This document shows positions 33,039-42,215 of a stretch of 64,000 nt of DNA, in pieces; position 1 is the first letter of the stretch, and every line of letters begins with the position of its first letter. The position numbers were made by a program, and so were the translations under genes. The notes beneath the pieces are model-generated. The model did no database searches. It saw nothing but the letters and a program-made list of their open reading frames with translations, and was not told the DNA's origin. The stretch lies in the NCBI GenBank assembly GCA_043497085.1, contig JBIEKI010000008.1; one strand, written 5' to 3'. This DNA comes from Thalassobacillus sp043497085 (lineage in GTDB: Bacteria > Bacillota > Bacilli > Bacillales > Halobacillaceae).

Positions 33039-33941
33039 CTACTCACCTATATATTGGACAATTCTTTCTGCAATCAGATGAGGTTCTAAATCTTGTGAAT
33101 ATCTGTACGGAGCTGTTGATCCATTATCGACAGCTTCTAAAAAGTAAGCAGTCACGTTATGGAATCCGCGCTTCACAAGGGTCGGTTCCCAATCATTGCT
33201 CCCATGAAACAATACGTTTTTATCCCTATGCGTTGCGAGTTCGCTGACATTCATGACGGAACACGTTTCACTGGCATTCATCAACTCTACTTTTTCTACA
33301 TTAGCTCCTGCTTCCCGGTTCATCATTCCGATAGCTGTTCCCTCACTTGCTATCAATTGCAGGATGACATGGTGAAGTTTGCCTTCTTTGCTGTTTCCAT
33401 GAATGCGGATTTCCTCAATTTGGTAGGGGAAAAGGTACAAAAGCGTATCAATCACATGAATAAAATCATCAAAAATGACGTCCCGAACATCAGCTGCCTG
33501 GTGGCTGCGATTTTTCTCCATGACAATCATATTCGGGGACTTCATCTCTTTCAGCTTCTGATATGACGGAGCATACCTGCGATTAAAGCCTACCATCAAC
33601 AGTAAGCCTTTCTTTTTAGCTTTGTCCATCAACCGGGAGGCTGACTCCCCATCGTTGGTGATTGGTTTATCGACATAGACATGGATATCACGATCGAGCA
33701 GCTGATCGATGATTGATTCATGGGATTCCGTAGCAGAGTGAACAAATGCCGCCTTTATACCGCTCTGAAGCCAGGCATCAATATTTTGATAAGTATGACG
33801 GATATGATACTTATCCTTCACTTCCTCTAATACAGCCTCATTCCTTGTACAAATATGGAGTTCAATACCCGCTGTTTGTGTCAGCACTGGTAAATACGCC
33901 TTCTTCGCGATACCACCAAGTCCTATCATTCCTACTTTCAT
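33039..33941 (-). CDS. Gfo/Idh/MocA-family oxidoreductase
   Basis: The 300-residue NAD(P)-dependent enzyme has the N-terminal Rossmann motif MIGLGGIAKKAYLPVL and the family signature VYVDKPITND, where the Lys is catalytic. It resembles the virulence-factor/YceM-like subgroup. The substrate (a sugar or inositol derivative) cannot be read from the sequence. The upstream region carries an eight-copy 21-bp periodic array. Confidence 0.85.
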   Translation of the reverse strand: MKVGMIGLGGIAKKAYLPVLTQTAGIELHICTRNEAVLEEVKDKYHIRHTYQNIDAWLQSGIKAAFVHSATESHESIIDQLLDRDIHVYVDKPITNDGESASRLMDKAKKKGLLLMVGFNRRYAPSYQKLKEMKSPNMIVMEKNRSHQAADVRDVIFDDFIHVIDTLLYLFPYQIEEIRIHGNSKEGKLHHVILQLIASEGTAIGMMNREAGANVEKVELMNASETCSVMNVSELATHRDKNVLFHGSNDWEPTLVKRGFHNVTAYFLEAVDNGSTAPYRYSQDLEPHLIAERIVQYIGE

Positions 33942-34036
33942 TCCAACACCTCTTTCCTTCCTATAATTTCATTCTAACCGTGAGCTTCTTTGTTAGCCAT
34001 TAAAAGGGCAAGCTGGGGAGAGTTTAGAGAGTGATA

Positions 34037-34195
34037 ATTGTCTAGAAAACGCCAATGTTTTCTAGTATTTTCTAAAACGTCTAGTAAAGCTTCAAAATTG
34101 TCTAGTAAAATTCCGGAATTGACTAATTAAAGCCCTTTTTTGTCCAGTAAGGGATGACAGTTGTCGAGTATTCAAGTGCTTTTTCTAGTAAAAAT
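34037..34195. repeat. Eight-copy ~21-bp periodic array (consensus TTGTCTAGTAAA)
   Basis: Copies of TTGTCTAGTAAA or close variants have their TCTAG anchor at about 34041, 34061, 34080, 34101, 34122, 34143, 34164 and 34184. The steps are 19-21 bp. The rest of each unit is not conserved. The array lies between the ggt stop and the start of the oxidoreductase gene. It has no CRISPR features (no 25-35-bp repeats or spacers). Confidence 0.7.
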
Positions 34196-34225
34196 AAGGA
34201 CCTGTGCCTACTCTATGGCCATAAG

Positions 34226-34257
34226 AAAGAGGACAACCATCTGGCCGTCCTCTTATC
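34226..34257 (-). terminator. Terminator of ggt
   Basis: On the minus strand, AAGAGGACGG and a complementary GTCCTCTT form a stem just after the ggt stop. The T-run is weak. Confidence 0.6.
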
Positions 34258-34264
34258 ACCCCTA

Positions 34265-36019
34265 TTACTTTCCAGCAGTTCGATCGAGACCGATAGCAGT
34301 ACCTTCCCTTGTAGAGTCAGCTGCTCCGATGAAGCTGCTGTCCTCCAAAATTCTTATCGCCTGGACATTACCAAGGTCGCGTGAGGTGCTCCGCCATTCA
34401 TGTCCCCAGTCTTCCATGGTTTCTCTTGTGCTTTCAGGTATTCCTTCCTCCCATAGGATTTCCGGGTAAGAAGAACTGTAAATCCTTGGTTCTTCAACCG
34501 CATCTTGCAAGCCCATATCATAATCAATGACATTGATGATCGTTTGCATTACTGAAGTAATAATCGTTGGTCCGCCTGGTGAACCTACCGTCATAAATGG
34601 TTCGCCATCTTTAAATAAAATTGTCGGACTCATGCTGCTCATTGGCCGTTTATTTGGCTCTACCTGATTAGGACCACCCGGCACAGCATCAAAATCAGTC
34701 AACTCATTGTTCAACATAAATCCATATTCCGGCACCATAATACCTGTACCGAATACCTGTTCAATCGTAGTTGTGTAGGATACAAGGTTCCCCCACTTAT
34801 CAGCTACTGTGAAATGAGTGGTTTCACCGATTTCACGGTCATCCGGCTGCTCAGCTGCTCCTTGAGGGCTTCCTTCCTGATAGGCCCAAGGGTTGCCTGG
34901 TTCTACCTCTTCATTTGCTTCCCAAAGGTCAATCAAGGATCTTCTTTCAGCTAAATATTCCTCATTGAGCATTCCTTCCATTGGTACATCGACAAACTGG
35001 GTATCACCGATGTACGTGTTCCGATCTGCATATGCCAGGTGCATAGCCTCAACGAGCAGGTGGTATTTTTCCGGTGATTTCACATCATAACTGGAAAGGT
35101 CGAAACCTTCCAGCATTTTTAACATCTGTAATATTGTCAATCCACCTGAACTTGGCGGTGACATGGAAGCTATTTCATAACCTCTATATGTGCCTGTCAC
35201 TGGTTCATCTATAGTAACTTCATAATTCTCTAAATCCTCGCTCGTCATACTCCCGCCAAAATCCTGGACGGTGTCAGCCAGAGCCTGTCCAATTTCTCCT
35301 CCATAAAAAGCATCCAGCCCATCTTTACGAATTTGCTTGAAGGTATGTGCCAGCTCTCTTTGGACTAAAAGATCGCCTTCCTGAAGCGGTTCACCTCCAG
35401 GCATGAACACATCTGCTGCTGCACTTCTCGCTAGTTTATCCTGATTATCAGCGATAGCATCGGCAAGCACACTATTCACTTCTACCCCGCTATGAGCCAG
35501 CTTGATCGCGGGATTAATCAATTGGTTGAATGGTTTTGTGCCCCATTTATCATGGGCGGTCATCAGTCCTTTCAGTGTTCCAGGGACTCCAACAGCATCA
35601 CCGCTGATATGTCGCTCGGAAAAAGGAATAACGTTGCCATCTTCATCCAGAAACATATCAGGAGTCGCACCCGTTGGCGCACGTTCACGGCTGTCAATGA
35701 TGGATACATCATCGGCTTCTGCATCATATACCATCATGAAACCACCGCCGCCAATACCAGACATCATCGGTTCAGCTACATTAAGGGCAAATTGAATGGC
35801 AATAGCAGCATCCATAGCGGTCCCACCTTTTTTCAGGACATCTGCTCCAATCTTAGAAGCAGCGGGATGAGCTGTAGCCACCATTCCTTCTTCCCCGTAT
35901 GCTACCTTATCACCGCTTCGATCGGGCGCTTTGGCAAGCAAGCTAGAAGGAAAAGCCATGGATAACACCAGGGCTAACATGACAAACACAGACAAAAAAC
36001 GAGTCATTTTCTTATTCAA
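34265..36019 (-). CDS. ggt: Gamma-glutamyltransferase (secreted)
   Basis: The 584-residue precursor has a signal peptide (RFLSVFVMLALVLSMAFPSS) and the N-terminal-nucleophile fold. The self-cleaving Thr that becomes the nucleophile is in IGETTHFTVADKWGN. The conserved ASKIGADVLKKGGTAMDAAIA, GIGGGGFM and SSMSPTILF motifs are present. It hydrolyses or transfers gamma-glutamyl groups of glutathione, poly-gamma-glutamate or glutamine outside the cell. AGGAGG precedes the ATG. It is monocistronic. Confidence 0.95.
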   Translation of the reverse strand: MNKKMTRFLSVFVMLALVLSMAFPSSLLAKAPDRSGDKVAYGEEGMVATAHPAASKIGADVLKKGGTAMDAAIAIQFALNVAEPMMSGIGGGGFMMVYDAEADDVSIIDSRERAPTGATPDMFLDEDGNVIPFSERHISGDAVGVPGTLKGLMTAHDKWGTKPFNQLINPAIKLAHSGVEVNSVLADAIADNQDKLARSAAADVFMPGGEPLQEGDLLVQRELAHTFKQIRKDGLDAFYGGEIGQALADTVQDFGGSMTSEDLENYEVTIDEPVTGTYRGYEIASMSPPSSGGLTILQMLKMLEGFDLSSYDVKSPEKYHLLVEAMHLAYADRNTYIGDTQFVDVPMEGMLNEEYLAERRSLIDLWEANEEVEPGNPWAYQEGSPQGAAEQPDDREIGETTHFTVADKWGNLVSYTTTIEQVFGTGIMVPEYGFMLNNELTDFDAVPGGPNQVEPNKRPMSSMSPTILFKDGEPFMTVGSPGGPTIITSVMQTIINVIDYDMGLQDAVEEPRIYSSSYPEILWEEGIPESTRETMEDWGHEWRSTSRDLGNVQAIRILEDSSFIGAADSTREGTAIGLDRTAGK

Positions 36020-36143
36020 TTTAGTTTCCTCCTTTCTAGACTATCTTTTATTTTACTGAAAATTCTGAACTTAAAACACCACGTTAAGACCTATTTAAGT
36101 AGTGCCAGAGTCCCGAAAACCTACAAAATAGCTGCAATTCCTA

Positions 36144-36178
36144 CAAAAAATGAGAAGCCCCTTATTGGGACTTCTCTT
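36144..36178 (-). terminator. Terminator of the AGCS symporter gene
   Basis: On the minus strand, GAGAAGTCCC pairs with GGGGCTTCTC, followed by a T-run (36145-36150). Confidence 0.85.
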
Positions 36179-36185
36179 TAATCAC

Positions 36186-37634
36186 TTATTTCTCTTTATA
36201 GGTATTCTCTTTCCGTTCCCAGGCTTCCAGGTTTTTCACACCAGGAATGCTGTTTTTATAAAAAACAGGTACACGTCCTAATTTACGCTGCCTCTGATAG
36301 TCATCCAGTGCAGCAACTGCTAATTTCGTCAATAAGGCGATCGCGATCAAGTTGACTAATGCCATGGAGCCCATGAACAGATCGGCTAATCCCCAGATAA
36401 TCTCGATTTCACTCATGGATCCAACCAATACCATGATTAGAAATGCAATTCGGAAAACCTGTACATACATTTTATTTTCAGAAATGAATTGCAGGTTCGT
36501 TTCCCCATAATAGTAGTTTCCAAGCAGGGAACTGAAAGCGAAAAAGAAAATAGTAAGGGCTACTAAAGCATCAGCCCAGGGACCAAGGTGGGTGCTCAAG
36601 GCTAGCTGTGTCAATTGAATACCGTCCATTTCCCCGACAGTATGAACGTCTGCTAACAGTATGATAAATGCTGTAGAACTACAAATGATCAATGTATCCG
36701 TAAACACACCAAGCGTCTGGACAAGTCCTTGTTCAACCGGGTGTTTGACATAGGATGTAGCAGCCGCGTTCGGCGCACTACCCATACCGGCTTCATTCGA
36801 GAACAGACCGCGCTGAATCCCATTCATCAGTGCTGCACCGATTCCGCCTCCGGCAATTTCCTTAATCCCTAAAGCGTTGCTTACAATTAGAGAAACAATG
36901 CCTGGTAATTGATCGATATTAATTACCATAATTATAAATGCGACGATGATATAGGCAACGGCGAAAATAGGCACAATCACTTCCGCCACCACCGCGATAC
37001 GCCGAATGCCTCCATAAATAACGACACCGATCATTGCTGCGATAATTGCCCCGATGATTAACGGATGAATTTCATAAGCTCCTGTAAATGCCATTGCAAT
37101 CGTATTGGCTTGCACGGCGTTAAAAATAAGACCGAAACAAAGCGTGATCAGGATAGCAAACAAGACACCCATCCAGCGTTTCCCTAGTGCTCTTTCCATA
37201 TAATACGCGGGGCCGCCGCGGAATCCATTTTTATCTTTCACTTTGTACATCTGTGCAAGTGTACTTTCCACAAACCCTGTTGCTGCTCCAACCAATGCAA
37301 TCATCCACATCCAGAAGACAGCTCCAGGACCACCTACTGAAATAGCGATCGCCACACCCGCCAGGTTTCCTGTACCAACACGGGCGGCTGTACTGATTGC
37401 AAATGCCTGGAAAGGGGTTGTACCCTTTTTTTCTTTGAAACCAGTATGGTCTGTCCCCTTGATTAAAAGCAATACCATTTCTTTTATCAAACGGAACTGG
37501 ACAAACTTGGTTTTAACGGTGAACCAGACGCCTAATGCAAGTAGTAAACCTATCAATATATAAGTCCACAAAAGCGTATTACCTGCATTGACAAGATCAC
37601 CGAGCCATGTATCCATGGTCAGCCATTTTTCCAT
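36186..37634 (-). CDS. Sodium:alanine/glycine symporter (AGCS family)
   Basis: The ~482-residue membrane protein has the AGCS signature GGPGAVFWMWMIALVGAATGFVE (only partly quoted) and GLFSNEAGMGSAPNAAA, with about eleven helices. It imports alanine or glycine with sodium. ATG 37632-37634 follows AAAAGGAG; a longer frame starting at 37670 has no binding site. It is monocistronic with its own terminator. Confidence 0.9.
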   Translation of the reverse strand: MEKWLTMDTWLGDLVNAGNTLLWTYILIGLLLALGVWFTVKTKFVQFRLIKEMVLLLIKGTDHTGFKEKKGTTPFQAFAISTAARVGTGNLAGVAIAISVGGPGAVFWMWMIALVGAATGFVESTLAQMYKVKDKNGFRGGPAYYMERALGKRWMGVLFAILITLCFGLIFNAVQANTIAMAFTGAYEIHPLIIGAIIAAMIGVVIYGGIRRIAVVAEVIVPIFAVAYIIVAFIIMVINIDQLPGIVSLIVSNALGIKEIAGGGIGAALMNGIQRGLFSNEAGMGSAPNAAATSYVKHPVEQGLVQTLGVFTDTLIICSSTAFIILLADVHTVGEMDGIQLTQLALSTHLGPWADALVALTIFFFAFSSLLGNYYYGETNLQFISENKMYVQVFRIAFLIMVLVGSMSEIEIIWGLADLFMGSMALVNLIAIALLTKLAVAALDDYQRQRKLGRVPVFYKNSIPGVKNLEAWERKENTYKEK

Positions 37635-37874
37635 CAAATCGCTCCTTTTAAGATTTTTGAAAAATTTCACGCAATATTCATAATAACAAAAACGAAAAGA
37701 TAAATGAAACGATTACATAAATGTTCTATGCCCCTCCTTAATGGTTTGTTTTTACCCTTCCATAATTTTTCTTAATCCTTTTTTTTACATCCATTCAATT
37801 ATAAGCATGATGTTTGCTATTTAAGTTTGCAGAATTTAGTATGAGTTTCAACCTGTAAAGAAAGGAAGTCAGAT

Positions 37875-38981
37875 ATGGTAAAACCACTCTTTTCTAATAT
37901 AAAAATAGGCAACCGCACTTTTAATAATCACTTAGTTGTAGCACCAATGACTCGTGTCAGTGCTAATGATAATGGCAGTGCTAATGAGCGTATGAAACAG
38001 TACTATGAACGTTTTGCGAAAGGCGGATTCGGCGCCATCATTTCTGAAGGCATCTATTTGGATGAAAGCTATAGTCAGGGATATGAAAATCAGCCAGGGA
38101 TCGCTAACGAAAAACATGTGCAAGCATGGAAGCCTGTCGTAGATGCAGTCCATGAATATGATACTGTGTTCATTGCGCAATTGATGCATGCTGGCGGCCA
38201 GGGGCAGGGAAATGCCTATGTCAACGGTACGATCGCTCCATCTGATGTACCACCAAAAGGGGAGCAATTAGAATTTTATGGTGGTTCAGGTCCTTTTCCA
38301 AAACCAAAACAAATGACAGAACAGGATATCGAATCTGCAAAACGTGCATTTGTAGATGGTGCGCGCTATGCTAAGCAGGCTGGTTTTGATGGGGTCGAAA
38401 TCCACGGGGCTAATGGCTATCTGTTAGATCAATTTTTAACGGATTATTTGAATAAGCGGGAAGATGCATACGGTGGTTCCCTCGAAAAACGGATGCGCCT
38501 GATGCTTGAGGTTATTGAAGAAATTCGTGAAGCTGTAGGGGAAGAATTTATTGTCGGTATCCGGATTTCCCAAATCAAAGTAGCAGATCCTGATCATAAG
38601 TGGCCTGGTGGTGAAGAAGATGCATCGTTCATTTTCTCGGAGTTGAGTAAAACTTCTCTTGATTATATTCACGTAACTGATGCCGATGCAACCACACCAG
38701 CCTTTGGCAAAGGGACTAGAACATTAGCAAAAGCAGCTAAAGACTTCAGCAGCCTCCCGGTAATAGCTAATGGTAAACTCGGGGATCCAGGAACAGCAGT
38801 TAATATGATTGAAAAAGAAGAAACGGACATCGTTTCCCTTGGCACCAGTGCTCTGGCAAACCCTGACTTTCCTAATCGGGTCCATCGCGGTAAAGAATTA
38901 AGTGACTTCGATTTTGAGAATACACTACTCCCACACGCACACATCAAAGACAGTGAATTGAATAAGGAAATTACAGAATAA
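37875..38981 (+). CDS. Old yellow enzyme-family NADH:flavin oxidoreductase
   Basis: The 368-residue FMN TIM-barrel enzyme shows the N-terminal NHLVVAPMTRVSAND, the substrate-binding pair in GVEIHGANGYLLDQFL, and the phosphate-binding VIANGKLGD. It resembles bacillary YqiG-type enzymes, which reduce activated double bonds of unsaturated carbonyls. The physiological substrate is unknown. It is monocistronic, followed by a terminator and the second composite repeat. Confidence 0.9.
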   Translation: MVKPLFSNIKIGNRTFNNHLVVAPMTRVSANDNGSANERMKQYYERFAKGGFGAIISEGIYLDESYSQGYENQPGIANEKHVQAWKPVVDAVHEYDTVFIAQLMHAGGQGQGNAYVNGTIAPSDVPPKGEQLEFYGGSGPFPKPKQMTEQDIESAKRAFVDGARYAKQAGFDGVEIHGANGYLLDQFLTDYLNKREDAYGGSLEKRMRLMLEVIEEIREAVGEEFIVGIRISQIKVADPDHKWPGGEEDASFIFSELSKTSLDYIHVTDADATTPAFGKGTRTLAKAAKDFSSLPVIANGKLGDPGTAVNMIEKEETDIVSLGTSALANPDFPNRVHRGKELSDFDFENTLLPHAHIKDSELNKEITE

Positions 38982-38984
38982 CAA

Positions 38985-39027
38985 TAAAGCCAGAGGGCAG
39001 AACACCAAGTCCCCCTGGCTTTATTTT
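38985..39027 (+). terminator. Terminator of the OYE-family gene
   Basis: AAAGCCAGAGGG pairs with CCCCTGGCTTT, followed by ATTTTAT. Confidence 0.8.
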
Positions 39028-39047
39028 ATATGGCTCTGTTAAAAGCT

Positions 39048-39580
39048 GTTGTTTATTTTCCGTAAGAGGCTTATTCAACAATAGGGCCGAAAAGTCGAAG
39101 ACTTGATTTCGAGATAATAGTGGAGTTTAGGGGCTCCGGGAAACGATTCGCTTTCCGTGGGCGTGTGCTGAGTCTCCTCAGGCTTCGCCTTGCGGGGCCT
39201 CATCTATCACTCAACTCCCACAGGAGTCTCACCGTTTCCCTACGCCCCTTGCCATAATAGGAAATTCTCGAAATCACACTTATGGAAATCGACCATGATA
39301 GAAAGAAGACTTTGGCGCCCTTATATCCTTTTTAAATGCGTCAACATGAAGGTTTCAGCTACATTCTTACTCTTTTTGAAGGGTTCGTTTATTACAACTG
39401 GCTGGATGGGAAGGGAAACGGCGAGACTCCCGCGGGAGAAGGGGCTAGGCGAGATCCCGCAGGGCTTTAGCCCGAGGAAGCTTGCCAGGTCCCCCGCAGG
39501 AAAGCGAGTTGTTTCCCAGACCATCCCAATCCTTTCATGGTAACGGACCTAACTATCTCGAAACTGAGTCTTCAGCAAAA
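39048..39580. repeat. Composite ~530-bp intergenic repeat, copy 2
   Basis: Same element and orientation as 11588-12089. Near the left end is GTCGAAGACT...TTTCGAGATA, and near the right end TATCTCGAAA...AGTCTTC, an inverted pair of ~20 bp suggesting terminal inverted repeats. Two internal palindromic modules are bounded by GGGAAAC and GTTTCCC. It has no credible protein, so it is probably a MITE-like non-autonomous element. Confidence 0.75.
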
Positions 39581-39748
39581 GGGAGCTTTAACTGTAAAAT
39601 CAGCACTGAGATTTAACAGATATTAAAGAACTTCCTTTCTATAGTTCTTTTATCATATACAGATTAACATTTTAAGGATATTGGACCTTAATTTTGTAAT
39701 AATAGCTAAACAAAACTCAAACACCAATTTCATCCATCCTCAATATTC

Positions 39749-39780
39749 CTTCGCTAGACTTGTAGTTGAACATAGCGAAG
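39749..39780 (+). other. Hairpin immediately before the glycerophosphodiesterase ribosome binding site
   Basis: CTTCGCTA (39749-39756) and TAGCGAAG (39773-39780) form a perfect 8-bp stem ending next to GGAGAGAGG. It may stabilise the mRNA or affect initiation. Confidence 0.5.
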
Positions 39781-39792
39781 GGAGAGAGGAAT

Positions 39793-40635
39793 ATGAAACA
39801 ATTTGTGTCTACTTTATCAGTAGGAGCCATAGCTCTTATGATGTTTTTTGCTCCAGGAGAAAGCGCCTTTGCAAGTGAGGGCATGGCGACGAAAGAACAG
39901 AAACAAGTACTTAACATCGCTCACCGTGGAGCATCTGGCTATGCACCGGAAAACACGATGGCTGCTTTCGAGAAAGCCGTAGATATGAAAGCGGATATGT
40001 TTGAGCTGGATGTACAAATGAGTAAAGATGGAGAATTAGTGGTTATCCATGACACGACGGTCGACCGCACTACAGACGGAACAGGGAGTGTAAAAGATTT
40101 AACGCTGGAAGAGCTGAAAAGCCTTGATGCTGGAAGCTGGTTTGGTGAAGTGTTTGCCGGTGAAACAATTCCTACTCTTGGCGAAGTCCTCGATGAATAC
40201 AAAGGAAAGTCCGGAATTTTGATTGAAATGAAATCACCTGCCCTCTACCCGGGCATCGAACAAAAAATTGCCGATGAGTTAACCTCCCGCAAGTTAGACA
40301 AGCCGGAGAACGAAAAAATCATCGTCCAATCGTTCGACCATGAATCAGTCCAGAAATTCCATAATATATTACCGGAGGTTCCAGTCGGTGTCCTGCTTGG
40401 TTACAACCCGGAAGGAATTTCAGATAAGCAGTTGGATAGGTTTGAAGAATATGCAGACTATGTCAACCCTAGCAAAGGCATGATCGATGCCTCTCTTGTA
40501 GAACGAATTCATGACTACAACATGAAGACGCACCCCTGGACAGTACGAGATCGTGAATCTGCCAATTTCTTATTAGAAGTTGGTGCTGACGGTATCATTA
40601 CAGATTATCCAGATTACGTTGATCCACGCCCATAA
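39793..40635 (+). CDS. glpQ: Secreted glycerophosphodiester phosphodiesterase
   Basis: The 280-residue precursor has a signal peptide (LSVGAIALMMFFAPGESAFA) and a GDPD TIM barrel. The catalytic pair of His residues lies in NIAHRGASGYAPENT and VVIHDTTVDRTTDG, and the metal ligands in FELDVQMSKDG. It releases glycerol-3-phosphate from deacylated phospholipids or teichoic acid. ATG 39793-39795 follows GGAGAGAGG; an upstream ATG at 39766 has none. It is monocistronic. Confidence 0.92.
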   Translation: MKQFVSTLSVGAIALMMFFAPGESAFASEGMATKEQKQVLNIAHRGASGYAPENTMAAFEKAVDMKADMFELDVQMSKDGELVVIHDTTVDRTTDGTGSVKDLTLEELKSLDAGSWFGEVFAGETIPTLGEVLDEYKGKSGILIEMKSPALYPGIEQKIADELTSRKLDKPENEKIIVQSFDHESVQKFHNILPEVPVGVLLGYNPEGISDKQLDRFEEYADYVNPSKGMIDASLVERIHDYNMKTHPWTVRDRESANFLLEVGADGIITDYPDYVDPRP

Positions 40636-40655
40636 TATAACAGACACTTTCCATT

Positions 40656-40687
40656 AAAGGCCGGCTCACCAAGAGCCGGTCTTTATT
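40656..40687 (+). terminator. Terminator of glpQ
   Basis: AAAGGCCGGCTC and GAGCCGGTCTTT form an 11-bp stem followed by ATTTAT. Confidence 0.85.
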
Positions 40688-40979
40688 TATAGGTGAAGAG
40701 CATCAACTAGAGTTTTAAAGGCAAAACTGAGTGTAAGGGAGATCAACTTTTCATCAATCAAACGTTTGAACAAGGGAAGCTTTTTTGTCGATTACCACTT
40801 AGCAAATGAAAGCTTTTGTCGAAAATGAGAAACTTACGATCCCCTCCCCCACTGTATAGCAATTCCTGTGTGTTTTGTATCATGTATCTACTCATAGGTC
40901 GCTCAAGTTTCAGATTTTACCATCTGGGTAAAATTTAATAACACTATTTAAATTGTTTCTATAGGATTTTTCTAGTCTT
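40688..40979. other. Intergenic region without a gene
   Basis: No supported gene is seen. Two near-direct repeats, GAAGCTTTTTTGTCGA (40776-40791) and GAAAGCTTTTGTCGA (40808-40822), lie about 31 bases apart, upstream of the YutJ-like gene promoter. Confidence 0.4.
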
Positions 40980-41008
40980 TAGACATATTTTTTGATACTC
41001 TTTAGGAT
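40980..41008 (+). promoter_or_regulatory. Candidate sigma-A promoter of the YutJ-like gene
   Basis: TAGACA (40980-40985), 17 bases, TAGGAT (41003-41008); the first differs from TTGACA by one base. Confidence 0.5.
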
Positions 41009-41088
41009 GGAGAGAAAGAAAGCGGTTTTACATGTGGTATCCGGGCATTTCATCGGATAAACAGTATAATGTTAAAAGGGGTATAACT

Positions 41089-42150
41089 ATGAAGAGATTA
41101 GTCATTTTAGGCGGCGGATACGGCGGGGTTAAAATATTGCTGAACCTTATTGATAATGACCTGCCGAAAGACGTCCATATCACCATGATCGATAGAAACC
41201 CGTACCACTCCCTGAAGACGGAATTCTATGCGATTGCAGCTGGAACAGAATCGGACAAAAATGTTCGTATCGAATTTCCAGAGCATGACCAAGTCGATTA
41301 TGTATATGGAGAAATAGAAAAAATCGATACGGAACAAGAACAGATTATCGTCCAGGATAATAGAGAACCAGTAGCGTATGATTATTTAGTCATTGGACTG
41401 GGCTGTGAAGATAATTACCACGGTATTGAAGGTGCAAAGGATTTCACCGAAAGTGTCCAGACATTTGCCAAAGCGCGACACACCGGGATTGCCATAGGTA
41501 ACTTGAAAGCCTACGGAATGGTGTCGGTAGTCGGCGCCGGTTTAAGCGGAATCGAAGTCGCCTCTGAAATCAGGGAAAGCAGGCCGGACTTGAACATTCG
41601 GCTGCTGGATCGCGGGGAAACCGTGTTAAGGGCTTTTGATAAGAAGATTCAGGATTACGTAGAAGAATGGTTCGAAAAGAACGATGTAGAAGTCATCCAT
41701 AATGCCAACGTCGAATATGTGGAAAAAGACGGGGTATGCAACAATGGCATCTGTTATGTGAATGACGTTACGATTTGGACCGCCGGTGTGCGGCCGAATG
41801 TCTTAGTACGGGAGCTGCCGTTTGAAAAGGATTCCCAGGAAAAAGTCATTCTTAATGATTATTATCAGGTCCCTTCTCAACCAAACGTGTATGTGGTTGG
41901 TGACTGTGCAGCATCTGAGCATTCACCAAGTGCTCAGCTGGCTGGACAGCAGGGCGAACAAATCGCTGAAGTATTATCTGCGATCTTAAAAGGTAAGGAA
42001 CCGGATAAACCAGGTGAAGTTAAATTGAAAGGCGCGCTTGGTTCCCTCGGTAAATCTGATGGATTCGGAAATATGCTCCAGAAACCTGTTACCGGGCTGC
42101 TGCCACGCCTGGCCAAATCAGGTGTGCTATGGTTGAACAAACGACATTAA
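41089..42150 (+). CDS. NADH dehydrogenase-like flavoprotein (YutJ-like, type II)
   Basis: The 353-residue FAD protein has two Rossmann motifs, LVILGGGYGGVKIL at the N-terminus and VVGAGLSGIEVASEI near 145. It also has the flavin motif NVYVVGDCAAS with following SAQLAGQQGE. It resembles YutJ and other type II NADH dehydrogenases, which pass electrons from NADH to menaquinone without pumping protons. ATG 41089-41091 follows AAAGGGG. A frame extension to 41032 has no binding site. Confidence 0.88.
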   Translation: MKRLVILGGGYGGVKILLNLIDNDLPKDVHITMIDRNPYHSLKTEFYAIAAGTESDKNVRIEFPEHDQVDYVYGEIEKIDTEQEQIIVQDNREPVAYDYLVIGLGCEDNYHGIEGAKDFTESVQTFAKARHTGIAIGNLKAYGMVSVVGAGLSGIEVASEIRESRPDLNIRLLDRGETVLRAFDKKIQDYVEEWFEKNDVEVIHNANVEYVEKDGVCNNGICYVNDVTIWTAGVRPNVLVRELPFEKDSQEKVILNDYYQVPSQPNVYVVGDCAASEHSPSAQLAGQQGEQIAEVLSAILKGKEPDKPGEVKLKGALGSLGKSDGFGNMLQKPVTGLLPRLAKSGVLWLNKRH

Positions 42151-42156
42151 TACGAA

Positions 42157-42196
42157 GAAAACAGCTGATCAGCATAGTGCTGATCAGCTGTTTTTA
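42157..42196. terminator. Bidirectional terminator between the YutJ-like gene and nadA
   Basis: AAAACAGCTGATCAGC and GCTGATCAGCTGTTTT form a perfect stem of about 16 bp with a T-run; it lies between converging genes. Confidence 0.92.
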
Positions 42197-42215
42197 TAAA
42201 CTTTAATGAAGAGGG

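Noticed and set aside
34037..34195. Periodic array considered as a CRISPR array
   Set aside because: The unit is only 19-21 bp with a ~12-bp conserved part; no constant-length spacers and no cas genes are present.
39190..39543. Open frames inside the second composite repeat on both strands
   Set aside because: They follow palindromic sequence; the matching frames in copy 1 are not preserved, so coding selection is unlikely.
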